This document shows, piece by piece, positions 32,290 to 41,949 of a stretch of DNA of 64,000 nucleotides; position 1 is the first letter of the stretch, and each line of letters starts with the position of its first letter. The position numbers and the translations under genes are program-made. The stretch spans positions 547,093 to 611,092 of the forward strand of contig JANQSI010000018.1 in assembly GCA_028284125.1 (NCBI GenBank), in the 5' to 3' direction. Under the pieces are notes generated by a model that saw nothing but the letters and a program-made list of their open reading frames with translations, ran no database searches and had not been told where the DNA came from. The stretch is from Cyclobacteriaceae bacterium (GTDB taxonomy: Bacteria > Bacteroidota > Bacteroidia > Cytophagales > Cyclobacteriaceae).

Positions 32290-34203
32290 TTATGGTAAAA
32301 TCACTTGGTCAATCACATGGATTACACCGTTTGTACCAAGGATGTTTGTATCAACAATAGATGCGTCACTAGTGCTTAAAGTAAGTGCACCATCTGTATC
32401 TGTAATTGTCAAATCTGAGTTCAACGTCCAAGTACCGCCTGCAAGAGGAGTAATGGTCGCATTCATTCCGCCATTCAAAACATTAGGAATGTCGGACGAG
32501 AAAACGCGAGAGTCAAGAACGTGATATTGAAGTACTGTTGCAATAGTTGATAAATCTGTTGCCAATACAAGGTCAGTAATATCATTGTCACCATCATTGT
32601 CCTGATCTCCAACAAGATCATACAATGCCTGGAATGCAGCATCAGTCGGTGCAAAAACTGTGAAACTTCCATTCTCATCACTTAGTGCTGTAATCAAGTT
32701 TGGTGCTGTTTCATCATTTTCAACGGCAGTAAGTGCAGCGACTAATTGTCCAAATTCTGCATCTGTTGAAGCCATAGAAGCATCTACTGCAATTTGTACA
32801 ACATCATCAGAAGCTGGCTCCAATGTACGGTTGATAAGATGAACAACACCATTACCATAATCAAGGTCAGTTGTTGTTACCTGAGAGTTACCGTTTATAA
32901 ACACTCCATCAGTGTTAATGCTTAGATAGAAATCACCACCCAGTGTTGTTACTGCACTTCCGGTAGCAGGTAGCCCAGCTTCCATTACTTTGCTTCCCAA
33001 CACGTGATAAAGAAGAATTGGCTCTAGATCCGCTTTAGTCAAGCCTTCCAAAGATGTAATTCCGATTTCTTCAAACGCATCGTTATCTGGTGCGAAAACT
33101 GTAAGACTAGCAGATTCATCTGTAAGTGTAGTCAACAATTCTGCAGTAACGACAGCTTCTGTCAAAATGGTAAAATTCTTGCTGAAATAGGCAGGTTGAA
33201 CTACCGTGTTAAGAATACTTACTTCCAATTCAGGAACAAGAACAGCGTCTATGATATGAACCACACCATTTGCAGTGACAACATCTGCAGTAGTTACATT
33301 CGATGAGTTAATTGTTACTGCAGATCCGGCAACTCCAACCGTAATATCATCTCCTAAAACTGTTGCAGCTGTTGCTCCATTGCTAAGACCTGAAGAAAGT
33401 AATTCAGCACCTGATACTACGTGGTACTCAAGAATTCTTCTCAATACGCTTTCAGGAACATCATCAATGCTAGTTTGTCCGATGGCAGCAAGTAGGTTTG
33501 TAAATGCCTCGTTTGTTGGTGCAAACACGGTGAAGCTACCATTTTGATTGGCCAATGTTTCAACCAAATCATCAAACTTAGTAAGCGCTGAAACTAAAGA
33601 AGATAAATCAGAAGTTGCTGCAGCAATGTCAACGATATCTTGTGCTATAACTTCTACTCCGGAAGGAACAAGTACCGCGTCCACAATGTGAATGATTCCA
33701 TTAACCGCTTCAATATCAGCAGTAGAAACAGTAGCATTATCAATGCTGATTGTTGAACCTGAAATGCTCACTGTGACAGAACTTCCTTGAACAGTCGCTG
33801 CTGTAGCACCATCAGATAGATCTGTTGATAGCAATGCTGATCCAGAAATCACATGGTACTCAAGAACTGTTCTCAAGTCATCATCAGCGATATCATCCAG
33901 GCTAGAAGCATCAAGCGCCGTTAGAAGAGCAGAAAATGCTGCATCAGTCGGAGCAAAAACAGTGAAAGTTCCATTTTCATCTGTAAGCGTAGCTACTAGA
34001 TCTGGAAACTTCGAAAGCACCGTTACCAAAGTGGTAAGGTTATCTGTAGCACCGGCAATATCTACTATACTATCAGTGACTACCATTTCCGCACTATCAT
34101 CGTCTCCACAACTAGAAAGGAAGACAAGTGATAGGAAACTCACCAAACCAATTATTAGTTTGGTTCCGTTAAAAATTTTAAGTGATCGATTTTTCATCAT
34201 CAT
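32290..34203 (-). CDS. Lipoprotein with four fasciclin (FAS1) domains
   Basis: A 637-residue lipoprotein (lipobox LVFLSSCGDDDSAE). Four FAS1 domains follow at about 40-175, 185-325, 330-460 and 465-637. Each has the FTVFAPTDAAF motif, the YHV block (LEYHVISGSALLS, LEYHVVSGAELLS, LYHVLGSKVM, LQYHVLDSRVF) and the closing NGVIHIVDAVLVP. The third and fourth are more diverged, and the fourth has an insertion with QDNDGDNDI. FAS1 domains mediate cell adhesion. Three Met codons stand in a row at the start; any could be used. Ended by the hairpin before the kinase gene. Confidence 0.92.
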   Translation of the reverse strand: MMMKNRSLKIFNGTKLIIGLVSFLSLVFLSSCGDDDSAEMVVTDSIVDIAGATDNLTTLVTVLSKFPDLVATLTDENGTFTVFAPTDAAFSALLTALDASSLDDIADDDLRTVLEYHVISGSALLSTDLSDGATAATVQGSSVTVSISGSTISIDNATVSTADIEAVNGIIHIVDAVLVPSGVEVIAQDIVDIAAATSDLSSLVSALTKFDDLVETLANQNGSFTVFAPTNEAFTNLLAAIGQTSIDDVPESVLRRILEYHVVSGAELLSSGLSNGATAATVLGDDITVGVAGSAVTINSSNVTTADVVTANGVVHIIDAVLVPELEVSILNTVVQPAYFSKNFTILTEAVVTAELLTTLTDESASLTVFAPDNDAFEEIGITSLEGLTKADLEPILLYHVLGSKVMEAGLPATGSAVTTLGGDFYLSINTDGVFINGNSQVTTTDLDYGNGVVHLINRTLEPASDDVVQIAVDASMASTDAEFGQLVAALTAVENDETAPNLITALSDENGSFTVFAPTDAAFQALYDLVGDQDNDGDNDITDLVLATDLSTIATVLQYHVLDSRVFSSDIPNVLNGGMNATITPLAGGTWTLNSDLTITDTDGALTLSTSDASIVDTNILGTNGVIHVIDQVILP

Positions 34204-34443
34204 TAATTGTTTGGGGCATCAACCTCACTGAGGATGAAAATGTGAGTAAGCAAAATCCAGTTTTGCTGAAATAGCAGACTGAACCATCTAAATTCCAGAC
34301 TGAACTGAAAAATGTTTAAAGATTGATGGGGTTTGGCTCAACAAAAAATTGAGTCGTTTTGAAGGGATTATTTCTCTTTTGACCCAAGAAGTTGAGTGCC
34401 CAAAAAAAGTGAACGATGATGTATGAGATGATCTTTTGAGACC

Positions 34444-35532
34444 TTACCTCTTAATCAAGGTTAGTTTTCGACTTTCTTCTGGATTTTGTAGCACCAGCAA
34501 ATACATTCCGGCTCCTTGTCTTGATAGCGCTGTATTAACCACTTGTTCCATGGAGCTAAGCGAACCAGTTGATTTCACCAGAGATTTTCCATTTGCGTTG
34601 GTCAAAATAACGGAGTATTCGTCATTGCCGGAGGAAAGAAAACTAACGCGCTCCGAAAATGGATTTGGATAAACCTTAATGTCCAGGATATCATTGACCT
34701 GAACATAAATGGTAGGACTGTATTCAAATGCACCATCGTAATCCACTTGATGTAATCGATAATAACAATTGATTGGAGAGGTGTCAGAGAAGTTATAGGA
34801 GATTTCTTCATCTGAATTACCTGCTCCTTGAACAAATCCAATTGACTCGAAATCTAATCCGTTGGTGCTTTTCTCGACCCAAAAACCTTGATTGTTTATT
34901 TCTGTAGCTGTGGTCCAAGCTAAGTCTATTTGATTTCCCGATACAAACCCTTCAAAGCGAGTCAATTCCACAGGTAGTGGCGTATCACAAGATGTACAAT
35001 CACAAGTACCACCACTGCAGCTCATATCACTTGAGCCACCATTGTTTTCGTTAATTGTTCCACCATACGAAATTGCACCTGTTCCGGTCAATTCACTACT
35101 TCCGCTGTTTACATTGATGGTTCCGGAATTGACTGTTAAGGTTCCATCTATAATTAAACCTCCGTTAGCAGTTCCGCTAGGCCTACCGATGTTAATGTCT
35201 CCGCCAACATTCATTATCACTGTGCCTCCGGTTCGAACCACTAAAGCACCATCATTTGTTGCTGCAAAATTTCCTGAAGTAGTGATTGTGAGTGTCGCTC
35301 CATTTTCTACAAAAACCGTATCTCCATCAATTCGCCACCTTCCGTAGTTAACTGTTAAAGAAGCTCCACTTTGAAGTGTAATCTTTTCGCTTGTGATGTT
35401 CAGACCACCTGCGGTGAATGAACATGTATTGGATGAAGTATCATCTGCGCCATCCACTGGACTCGTAATATCACATTGTGCTAATGAATGGTAAGCAGAG
35501 ATCAGTATAAGTAGGGTGACAATTGCTTTCAT
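34444..35532 (-). CDS. T9SS-sorted secreted protein with repetitive beta domain
   Basis: A 362-residue protein starting at the ATG at 35530-35532 (MKAIVTLLILISAYHSLAQC). The first part is a repeat-rich beta stretch that looks like a small beta-helix or pectate-lyase-like solenoid (ASLTVNYGRWRIDGDTVFVENG, VVRTGGTVIMNVGGDINIG, INVNSGSSELTGTGAI) with Cys pairs near its end (CSGGTCDCTSCDTPLPVEL). The LPVELTRF junction is typical in Bacteroidota before a fibronectin-like region (DLAWTTATEINNQGFWVEKS). The T9SS sorting domain covers about 285-362 (VYPNPFSERVSFLS to RKLTLIKR). Substrate unknown. Confidence 0.8.
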   Translation of the reverse strand: MKAIVTLLILISAYHSLAQCDITSPVDGADDTSSNTCSFTAGGLNITSEKITLQSGASLTVNYGRWRIDGDTVFVENGATLTITTSGNFAATNDGALVVRTGGTVIMNVGGDINIGRPSGTANGGLIIDGTLTVNSGTINVNSGSSELTGTGAISYGGTINENNGGSSDMSCSGGTCDCTSCDTPLPVELTRFEGFVSGNQIDLAWTTATEINNQGFWVEKSTNGLDFESIGFVQGAGNSDEEISYNFSDTSPINCYYRLHQVDYDGAFEYSPTIYVQVNDILDIKVYPNPFSERVSFLSSGNDEYSVILTNANGKSLVKSTGSLSSMEQVVNTALSRQGAGMYLLVLQNPEESRKLTLIKR

Positions 35533-35788
35533 TTGGTAAGTATTACGAAGCAATAGTATGTAACCGTTTGACTATTAATAAATTATTACGATGAACGTAA
35601 ATGAATACTTGATAAATCTTGGCTTGTTATCGATATTGATCTTTTGGGTATTACTCGTAGAATCCCAGTATTCGATGTAGAAGATATGAGGTATTGTGAA
35701 AGTTATTTAGGAGTATTTACATCCTTTCTTAGATTTAATGCTACAAGTATGACTGGGGTAGTAAAGTTGAACTATTAGCAAAAACTTA
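35533..35788. other. Intergenic region without a recognised element
   Basis: AT-rich divergent spacer between the T9SS-sorted gene and the decarboxylase gene. I see no hairpin, operator repeat or clear promoter in it. Confidence 0.4.
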
Positions 35789-37192
35789 ATGAATTTAAAA
35801 GAAACCAAAGTCCATCTGGATCAAACGTGGGAAGTGTTAGAAAGAGCAGTCGGGGGGTCTGATAAAAGTCCTATTTTGAGATCAAATGATCCGGACTTTA
35901 TAAAGAAAGCGCTTCAAACAGATTTTCCATCAATGGAAGATTCATTTGAGAAAGTTCTGAATGAGTTTGAATCTCAGATTCTACCATTTCTCAACTTGAA
36001 CACGGATACCAGGTTTGGAGCTTATATCACTGGAAGTGGCAACAAAATCTCTGCATTGGCGGAGTTTGTTAAGGCATTTTTCAATCAAAACGGACTTAAA
36101 TGGAACAACTCTCCGATTGCTTCGGAGCTTGAACAATTAGTCATTCAATGGATTGCTGAGTTTGTTCAATTACCGGAATTCAACAAAGGAATTCTAACCT
36201 CCGGCGGGTCCATGTCGAATTTGATGGGAATACATTTTGCATTGGCTTCAAGGTTTCCCAATAGAGAAATGAATGGATTTTATGGAGAGAAACCTTTCAT
36301 CATTTACTGTTCCAATCAAACACATTCCAGTGTGGATCGTGCGATGGTGTTTTTGGGGCTAGGCCGAAGTTATCTAAGAAAAATTGACGTCAATGATCAA
36401 TTCGAAATCAAAACCGATAAGCTTAAAGAGGCAATTCGAAAAGACATTTCAGATGGATTACAGCCCTTAATGATTATTGGAAATGCCGGAACAACAAACA
36501 CAGGAAGCATAGACGATCTCCAGACCTTAGCAGAAATAGCCAAGGAGTTCAATCTCTGGTATCATGTGGATGGTGCCTATGGACTTCCTGCAAAAAGACT
36601 TGCTCATTTAAAAACCGAATTCTCTGGGATCGAACATGCGGATTCAATCATTATCAACCCACACAAATGGATGTATGTGACTTTTGAAGCCAGTTGTGTT
36701 TTACTTAAAGAAATACCACAAGCCATTCATTTTTCTCCGGATTATCTCTTCACGGAAGATCCTGGCTTACGATGGGAATCTTCTGAGCATACCATAGAGC
36801 TATCCAAAGAATTCAGAGCTTTGAAGATTTGGTTTACAATGAAATATTATGGTGCCAAGCAACTCACAGATTTCGTTGAGCTCGACATTGAAATGATCAA
36901 TTATTTGGCTGAACTATTGGAAAACGAGGAAAACGTAGTAGTTGAGCCGCATCATCCGCTCTCTATTCTTTGTTTCCGGTGGTCAGATCCAAATTTGAGT
37001 GAAGAAGAAAATGAATCGATTAATATTGCTGCAGTGAGATCCATAGAAACCAGAGGCAACATTTTTATTACCGGAACAAAACTCCATGGAAAGACTTATT
37101 TGAGAGTTTATTATGGAAATCCTGAGCGAACCAAGCAAGATGTTGAGTTTATGGTAGAAGAAATAAACACTGTGTTTGCTAAGCTTATCTGA
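35789..37192 (+). CDS. PLP-dependent group II decarboxylase
   Basis: A 467-residue fold-type I PLP enzyme. The PLP Lys lies in INPHKWMYVTFEASC near residue 295, the Asp in WYHVDGAYGLPA and the Thr-Ser region GILTSGGSMSNLMGIHFA are in place. Group II decarboxylases act on aromatic amino acids, glutamate, diaminobutyrate or cysteine sulfinate; the sequence does not fix the substrate. The lack of a flanking biosynthetic operon gives no further hint. The start matches the domain start (MNLKETKVHLDQTWEVLE). Confidence 0.85.
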   Translation: MNLKETKVHLDQTWEVLERAVGGSDKSPILRSNDPDFIKKALQTDFPSMEDSFEKVLNEFESQILPFLNLNTDTRFGAYITGSGNKISALAEFVKAFFNQNGLKWNNSPIASELEQLVIQWIAEFVQLPEFNKGILTSGGSMSNLMGIHFALASRFPNREMNGFYGEKPFIIYCSNQTHSSVDRAMVFLGLGRSYLRKIDVNDQFEIKTDKLKEAIRKDISDGLQPLMIIGNAGTTNTGSIDDLQTLAEIAKEFNLWYHVDGAYGLPAKRLAHLKTEFSGIEHADSIIINPHKWMYVTFEASCVLLKEIPQAIHFSPDYLFTEDPGLRWESSEHTIELSKEFRALKIWFTMKYYGAKQLTDFVELDIEMINYLAELLENEENVVVEPHHPLSILCFRWSDPNLSEEENESINIAAVRSIETRGNIFITGTKLHGKTYLRVYYGNPERTKQDVEFMVEEINTVFAKLI

Positions 37193-37285
37193 TTTTAATT
37201 ATCTCGTCATTAATTTCTTTTTCAAAGAAAACTATTCCCGTTTTATGTAGTTTAAGTTTGTGGTCACACCACAGATTTACCGCTA

Positions 37286-37663
37286 ATGACAACAGAAGAG
37301 CCACTAAAAAAAGTTGTTGAAATCAAATGGGTTCAACAAGCCAATAAATCACTGTTAAAATTTGAATTCTTAGGACCGCTTGACGAGAACCAAGCCAATG
37401 ACGCAATAGACACTTGGAGAAAAGAGTTTGAAAAGGTTGGGAATAGTGAAAAAGTGGACTTGATATGGAATTGTCTGGCAATGGAAAGGTATAGTGCGAA
37501 ATCTGCTGGACTTTGGAAAGATGCAATGGCTGAATTTAAGGAGAAAATCGACACCATTTGGCTTGTGACAACTAACACCTTCATTAAGATGGGAGCAAAA
37601 ACAATTACGTTCCTATTACCAGTTAATTTGAGAGTTATTAGCTCCGAACAACTCATTAAATAA
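37286..37663 (+). CDS. STAS/SpoIIAA-like small protein
   Basis: A 125-residue cytosolic protein. The alternation of strands and helices (NKSLLKFEFLGPLDENQANDAIDTW, KVDLIWNCLAMERYSAKSAGLWKDAM, IDTIWLVTTNTFIKMGAKTITFLL, LRVISSEQLI) is like the SpoIIAA/STAS-like fold in small Bacteroidota proteins. Function unknown. It is a stand-alone gene upstream of arsR, with no sign of coexpression. Confidence 0.55.
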   Translation: MTTEEPLKKVVEIKWVQQANKSLLKFEFLGPLDENQANDAIDTWRKEFEKVGNSEKVDLIWNCLAMERYSAKSAGLWKDAMAEFKEKIDTIWLVTTNTFIKMGAKTITFLLPVNLRVISSEQLIK

Positions 37664-37719
37664 GAATTTCAGGTGGTTTTGAAAAAAAAATCAACCAAAC
37701 GGGTAACATATAATTCCTT

Positions 37720-37738
37720 TCATCGTAATATTGCAATA
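37720..37738. promoter_or_regulatory. ArsR operator, copy 1
   Basis: TCATCGTAATATTGCAATA overlaps the arsR start codon and recurs at 38084-38102 with 18 of 19 bases identical. The placement indicates autoregulation. Confidence 0.65.
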
Positions 37739-38067
37739 TGGGAATAACAAAGTCAAATTTATTTACTGAAGAACAAAATGAATTAGCGTTGCTTGCTAAG
37801 GCATTTGCTCATCCCGCACGAATTGCAATTCTGGAATATCTACTAAAAGCGAATCAGTGTATCAATAGCGATCTAGTGAATGAATTGGGTTTGGCTCAAG
37901 CTACGATTTCTCAACACCTAAAAGAATTAAAACAAATTGGATTGATTCAGGGAACCGTTGAAGGAACCTCAATGTGCTATTGCATCAATACTGAAGTATG
38001 GAATGTGGTAAAAGAACGAATGGAAAAACTCTTTGACAAACATGATCCAGCAGCTGGTTGTTGTTGA
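37738..38067 (+). CDS. arsR: ArsR-family metalloregulator
   Basis: A 109-residue winged helix repressor: ALLAKAFAHPARIAILEYLL, then DLVNELGLAQATISQHLKELKQIGLIQG as recognition helix and wing. Metal-sensing candidates are Cys residues in SMCYC and the C-terminal AAGCC. There is also a Cys in KANQCINSD, at the typical position of an Asp/His site in other members, so arsenite or a related thiophilic ion is the likely inducer. First gene of the cluster with arsI and the arsenate-reductase-like gene. Confidence 0.85.
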   Translation: MGITKSNLFTEEQNELALLAKAFAHPARIAILEYLLKANQCINSDLVNELGLAQATISQHLKELKQIGLIQGTVEGTSMCYCINTEVWNVVKERMEKLFDKHDPAAGCC

Positions 38068-38083
38068 ATTTTTTTGAATTGAA

Positions 38084-38102
38084 TCATCGTAATATAGCAA
38101 TA
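38084..38102. promoter_or_regulatory. ArsR operator, copy 2
   Basis: TCATCGTAATATAGCAATA, one base different from the copy at 37720. It is in the arsR-arsI gap, 40 bp before arsI, so arsI may have its own ArsR-controlled promoter. Confidence 0.6.
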
Positions 38103-38142
38103 AACAAATTAATATATATTTTTAATCATTAATTGTACTAAA

Positions 38143-38613
38143 ATGGAACAGAAAACAATATTTCCTAGAACTCATATTTCACTCTACGTGAAATCCATTG
38201 AGGAAACAGTCAATTTTTACAGCAAATTTTTCAATACATCAGCTGCTAAGGTAGAAGCTGGCTATGCAAAATTTGAACTGGACGCACCGGCTTTAACTAT
38301 TTCATTTGTTGAAAGTGAAAAAGTTCCAAAACCGCCGCATTTTGGGCATTTTGGCATTCAGGTAAAAACAAAAGAAGAGCTCAATGAAAAATTGAACCTA
38401 GCCAGAGGTCAGAAAATTGTTGAGCTCGAAGAAATGGAAACGGCTTGTTGTTATGCAATCCAGGATAAATTTTGGGTAGCAGATCCAGATGGATATGAAT
38501 GGGAAGTTTACCATTTCATTTCAGATGATGACAGGATGGGAAGCAAAGGGGACTCCAACGAAGAAGTTTGCTGTTCGCCCACAGATAAAAAAGAAGCAGC
38601 TGCCTGCTGCTAA
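38143..38613 (+). CDS. arsI: ArsI-like dioxygenase / CadI-family metalloprotein
   Basis: A 156-residue vicinal-oxygen-chelate protein. It opens with THISLYVKSIEETVNFYSKFF and has the characteristic METACCYAIQDKFWVADPDGYEWEVY block with the vicinal Cys pair. ArsI cleaves the carbon-arsenic bond of trivalent organoarsenicals using Fe(II). His in PRTHIS and PPHFGHFG and the Glu in YEWEVY would be the iron ligands. The C-terminal tail is Cys-rich (EVCCSPTDKKEAAACC). The substrate, methylarsenite or a related compound, is inferred from family and from the arsR context. Confidence 0.85.
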   Translation: MEQKTIFPRTHISLYVKSIEETVNFYSKFFNTSAAKVEAGYAKFELDAPALTISFVESEKVPKPPHFGHFGIQVKTKEELNEKLNLARGQKIVELEEMETACCYAIQDKFWVADPDGYEWEVYHFISDDDRMGSKGDSNEEVCCSPTDKKEAAACC

Positions 38614-38700
38614 TCCTTAACACAAAGACTGCAAAGAATTCATGAAGCGACCTGTGTCCTTTATGAAATCTTTGTGTCCTTTGTTAGCCAATTTGCAACT

Positions 38701-39300
38701 ATGAAATTCAATCCGGAACTTGAACGATACATCGATTCTCTTCAAGAGGATATAGACTCGATCGCTGAAACAAGAAAGGAAGTACTTCTTTCTGTTGCGG
38801 ATTACATTAAAAATTCATCCAATCCGAAGCTTAACTTCATTTGCACGCATAATTCAAGGAGAAGTCACCTAAGTCAAATTTGGGCTTCAGTTGCTGCTCA
38901 TCAATTCGGTGTTCAAGTCAAAACCTTTTCCGGAGGCACCGAGGCGACCGCATTTCATCCGAATGCAATCAAAGCATTGGAAAGAGCTGGATTTGAGATT
39001 AAAAATCCAGGTGGGAAGAATCCGCATTATGAGGTTTTTTTCTCTGAAAATGCAGATCCAATGATTTGCTTTTCAAAAAAATTCGATGATGAAGTGAACC
39101 CACAAACGGACTTTGCGGCAATCATGACCTGTTCAGAGGCGGACCAAGAATGTCCAGTTGTTTTTGGCGCATCAGCTCGAATTAAACTTTTATATGAAGA
39201 CCCCAAAATAGCTGATGGAACAGCAGAGGAAGAAGAAAAATACAATGAGCGAACCCGCCAAATCGCTAGCGAAATGTTCTTTGCTTTTTCCAATGTATGA
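38701..39300 (+). CDS. Low-Mr phosphatase-like arsenate reductase
   Basis: A 199-residue protein with the P-loop CTHNSRRS (Cys-x5-Arg) near residue 48 and a following region rich in conserved Cys (IMTCSEADQECPVVFGA). It resembles Bacteroidota arsenate reductases of the LMW-phosphatase type. Arsenate reduction using thiols is the expected reaction. The ATG at 38701 (MKFNPELERYIDSL) is preferred to a longer frame from 38674. No arsenite efflux gene (acr3/arsB) follows. Confidence 0.75.
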   Translation: MKFNPELERYIDSLQEDIDSIAETRKEVLLSVADYIKNSSNPKLNFICTHNSRRSHLSQIWASVAAHQFGVQVKTFSGGTEATAFHPNAIKALERAGFEIKNPGGKNPHYEVFFSENADPMICFSKKFDDEVNPQTDFAAIMTCSEADQECPVVFGASARIKLLYEDPKIADGTAEEEEKYNERTRQIASEMFFAFSNV

Positions 39301-39315
39301 AATGTCCTCGAATTT

Positions 39316-39387
39316 GTCATGCTGAATTTATTTCAGCATATTCCTAAATGCTCGAAGATTCTGAAACAAGTTCAGAATGACCAGATC
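39316..39387. repeat. Extragenic palindromic repeat, long copy
   Basis: Two hairpins (CATGCTGAA-type arm pair, then TTCTGAA/TTCAGAA) are enclosed by outer GTCAT/ATGAC arms. The first 24 bases are identical to 55524-55547. This is the layout of a dispersed, non-coding repeat. Confidence 0.65.
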
Positions 39388-39470
39388 GGCTTAAAAATCG
39401 CGAGGTAGTCAGAAGGATAAAAAGATTCCATTTAGAAGAATCTTATACTCCATAACTTTGTTCTAACCGC

Positions 39471-40778
39471 ATGGCAATACCTGAACATTTATCCCTTACC
39501 ATTCCCAAATCCGATCTCCCAAGAATTGTAATTGTTGGTGGAGGTTTTGGTGGATTGAAACTCGCTAGAGGTCTGAGAAAAACAAAAGCCCAAGTGGTCC
39601 TTCTAGATCGAAACAACTTCCATACGTTTCAGCCCCTTTTGTATCAAGTAGCAACCGCCGGTTTAGAGGCAGATTCAATCGTGGGCCCATTAAGAAAGAA
39701 TTTTGAAGGGAATCCTAATTACTTCTTTCGTATGGTAAAAGTCACAGGGATTGATCAAGACAAAAATGAAATAGAAACTACGGTCGGAAATTTATCCTAC
39801 GACTATCTGGTCATTGCCAGTGGCTCCATCACAAACTATTTTGGGAATGATGAAATCAGAAAAAGGGTATTACCACTAAAAAGAATTGTTCATGCATTGG
39901 ATCTAAGACATCACATTCTCCAAAATTTTGAACAAGCAGTTCTTACTCAGGATAAAAAGAAGCTACAGCAAATGATGAATATTGTTGTGGTTGGTGGAGG
40001 TCCGACCGGTGTCGAAGTTTGTGGAGCACTCTCAGAACTAAAAAAACATATTTTGCCAAGAGATTATCCCGACCTGGATTTCTCGGGCATGAACATTCAT
40101 CTTATTGAAGGCACTGATCGACTTTTAAATGGAATGAGTGAATCATCTGGCAAGGATTCTTTACACTACATGCAAAATCTCGGGATCAATGTTCAATTGA
40201 ATACTCGAGTTGAGGGATATGAAAATGAAGTCGTTCAATTGAGTAATGGTACGATTGAAAGTTCAACAGTAGTATGGTCGGCAGGGGTTAAAGGAAATGT
40301 GTTAGGAGGAATTGATGCCAGCGCAATAGAAAGAAGCCGACTGATTGTCAATGAATATAATCGTGTTGTTGGCACAGATAACATATTCGCTATAGGGGAT
40401 GTCGCGATGATGAGATGCGAAGAATTACCAAATGGTCATCCAATGCTCGCACCTGTCGCGATGCAGCAGGGAATACACCTAGCCAATAATTTCAAGAAGC
40501 TTTTTGCCGGGAAAGAAATGCTTCCATTTAAGTATTTTGACAAAGGATCAATGGCAACAATTGGACGCAACAAAGCAGTTGTTGACATGCCTGGTGGTTT
40601 TCATGTAAAAGGCTTGATTGCGTGGCTAATATGGATGTTCGTTCACATCATGTATTTAATAGGTTTTAGAAACAAGCTTATCGCGTTAAATAATTGGGTT
40701 TGGAGTTACTTGACCTATGATAAAGGAACACGATTGATTATCAGGACCTTTAATAGAATTAAGGTGAGAGGTGCCTGA
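39471..40778 (+). CDS. ndh: Type II NADH dehydrogenase
   Basis: A 435-residue FAD enzyme of the NDH-2 type. FAD site VIVGGGFGGLKLARGL near 20-35, second Rossmann motif VVVGGGPTGVEVCGALSEL near 173-190, and NIFAIGDVAMM for FAD. The C-terminus has an amphipathic membrane-binding stretch (LIAWLIWMFVHIMYLIGF). It passes electrons from NADH to quinone without pumping protons. Stand-alone gene. Confidence 0.88.
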   Translation: MAIPEHLSLTIPKSDLPRIVIVGGGFGGLKLARGLRKTKAQVVLLDRNNFHTFQPLLYQVATAGLEADSIVGPLRKNFEGNPNYFFRMVKVTGIDQDKNEIETTVGNLSYDYLVIASGSITNYFGNDEIRKRVLPLKRIVHALDLRHHILQNFEQAVLTQDKKKLQQMMNIVVVGGGPTGVEVCGALSELKKHILPRDYPDLDFSGMNIHLIEGTDRLLNGMSESSGKDSLHYMQNLGINVQLNTRVEGYENEVVQLSNGTIESSTVVWSAGVKGNVLGGIDASAIERSRLIVNEYNRVVGTDNIFAIGDVAMMRCEELPNGHPMLAPVAMQQGIHLANNFKKLFAGKEMLPFKYFDKGSMATIGRNKAVVDMPGGFHVKGLIAWLIWMFVHIMYLIGFRNKLIALNNWVWSYLTYDKGTRLIIRTFNRIKVRGA

Positions 40779-40908
40779 GCTATTTGGAAGGGAGATTCAC
40801 TAGTTAACAATTCTTAACGCCGTAAATCATTACTTTTTTCCTTACTTCAAATCATTCTTCGCAAATTGCGCTCTTCTAATATTTTTGCACCGTTAAAAAT
40901 TTCAGTGA

Positions 40909-41901
40909 ATGGAAGCGCAACCGATTGATAAAGACCTTCAAAAAGAGCACCAGGAAAAAATTAGCCAGGTAGTAACCGAAGTGGGCAAGGTGGTAATTGG
41001 GCAAGACTTTATGGTTACCCGACTCTTAGTCGGGCTTTTCACTCAAGGTCATATCTTGCTGGAAGGAGTACCAGGAATTGCAAAAACCTTGACGGTAAAT
41101 ACATTGGCTGATGTTTTGCATTTGGATTTCCAACGGCTCCAATTCACTCCGGACCTTTTGCCTGCTGATTTGGTTGGGACCATGATCTACAACCAGCAAA
41201 AAGCAGAATTTGAAGTCAAGAAAGGACCGATCTTCGCTAATTTGATATTAGCAGATGAAATCAACCGGTCTCCAGCCAAAGTTCAGTCTGCACTGCTAGA
41301 AGCGATGCAGGAAAAAACGGTTTCTATTGGCGATACCACGTATCAGTTGGATCGTCCATTTTTGGTGATGGCGACTCAAAATCCAATCGACCAAGAAGGA
41401 ACTTATCCGTTACCCGAAGCACAAGTAGATAGATTCATGCTAAAAGTGCATGTGGGATATTTAGATAAAAATGGAGAATTGGAAGTGATGCGTAGAATCG
41501 CAGACCTTTCTTTTAAACCTGACCCTCAGCCTATTCTAAGCAAAGAAGACATTTTTTCAATTCGAAATGAGATCAATCAAGTAGCAGTCTCTGAGTCGAT
41601 TGAAAAATACATTATTGAACTAGTGTTCGCTACTCGAAATCCAAAAGAGTATAAACTGGATCACGAAGCTCAATACATCCAGTTTGGAGCTTCTCCTCGA
41701 GCATCAATCAACTTAAATCTGGCATCTAAAGCCATCGCTTTCTTCAATCAAAGAGATTATGTTCTTCCAGAAGATGTGAAGGAAATAGCGATGGATGTTT
41801 TGAATCACAGGATCCTTTTAAACTATGAAGCGGAGGCTGATGGAGTGTCCACACACGATATAATTGGATCGATTCTGTCGAAGGTTCAAATTAGCAAGTA
41901 A
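40909..41901 (+). CDS. MoxR-family AAA+ ATPase
   Basis: A 330-residue ATPase: Walker A LEGVPGIAKTLT, Walker B LILADEINRSPAKVQSALLEAMQE, sensor and lid (MATQNPIDQEGTYPLPEAQVDRF). MoxR proteins act as chaperones in maturation of metal enzymes or with VWA proteins; here no DUF58 or VWA gene follows, so it is isolated. A TATTTTTG at 40880-40887 may be its -7 element. Confidence 0.88.
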   Translation: MEAQPIDKDLQKEHQEKISQVVTEVGKVVIGQDFMVTRLLVGLFTQGHILLEGVPGIAKTLTVNTLADVLHLDFQRLQFTPDLLPADLVGTMIYNQQKAEFEVKKGPIFANLILADEINRSPAKVQSALLEAMQEKTVSIGDTTYQLDRPFLVMATQNPIDQEGTYPLPEAQVDRFMLKVHVGYLDKNGELEVMRRIADLSFKPDPQPILSKEDIFSIRNEINQVAVSESIEKYIIELVFATRNPKEYKLDHEAQYIQFGASPRASINLNLASKAIAFFNQRDYVLPEDVKEIAMDVLNHRILLNYEAEADGVSTHDIIGSILSKVQISK

Positions 41902-41949
41902 AAGAGTTATTCGTTACAACGATTCCCGCTTCATCTTCTCTTAACATTA

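Noticed and set aside
38631..38700. Short direct repeat GTGTCCTTT before the arsenate-reductase-like gene
   Set aside because: Two chance-level copies without palindrome or fixed distance to a promoter; not reported as a site.
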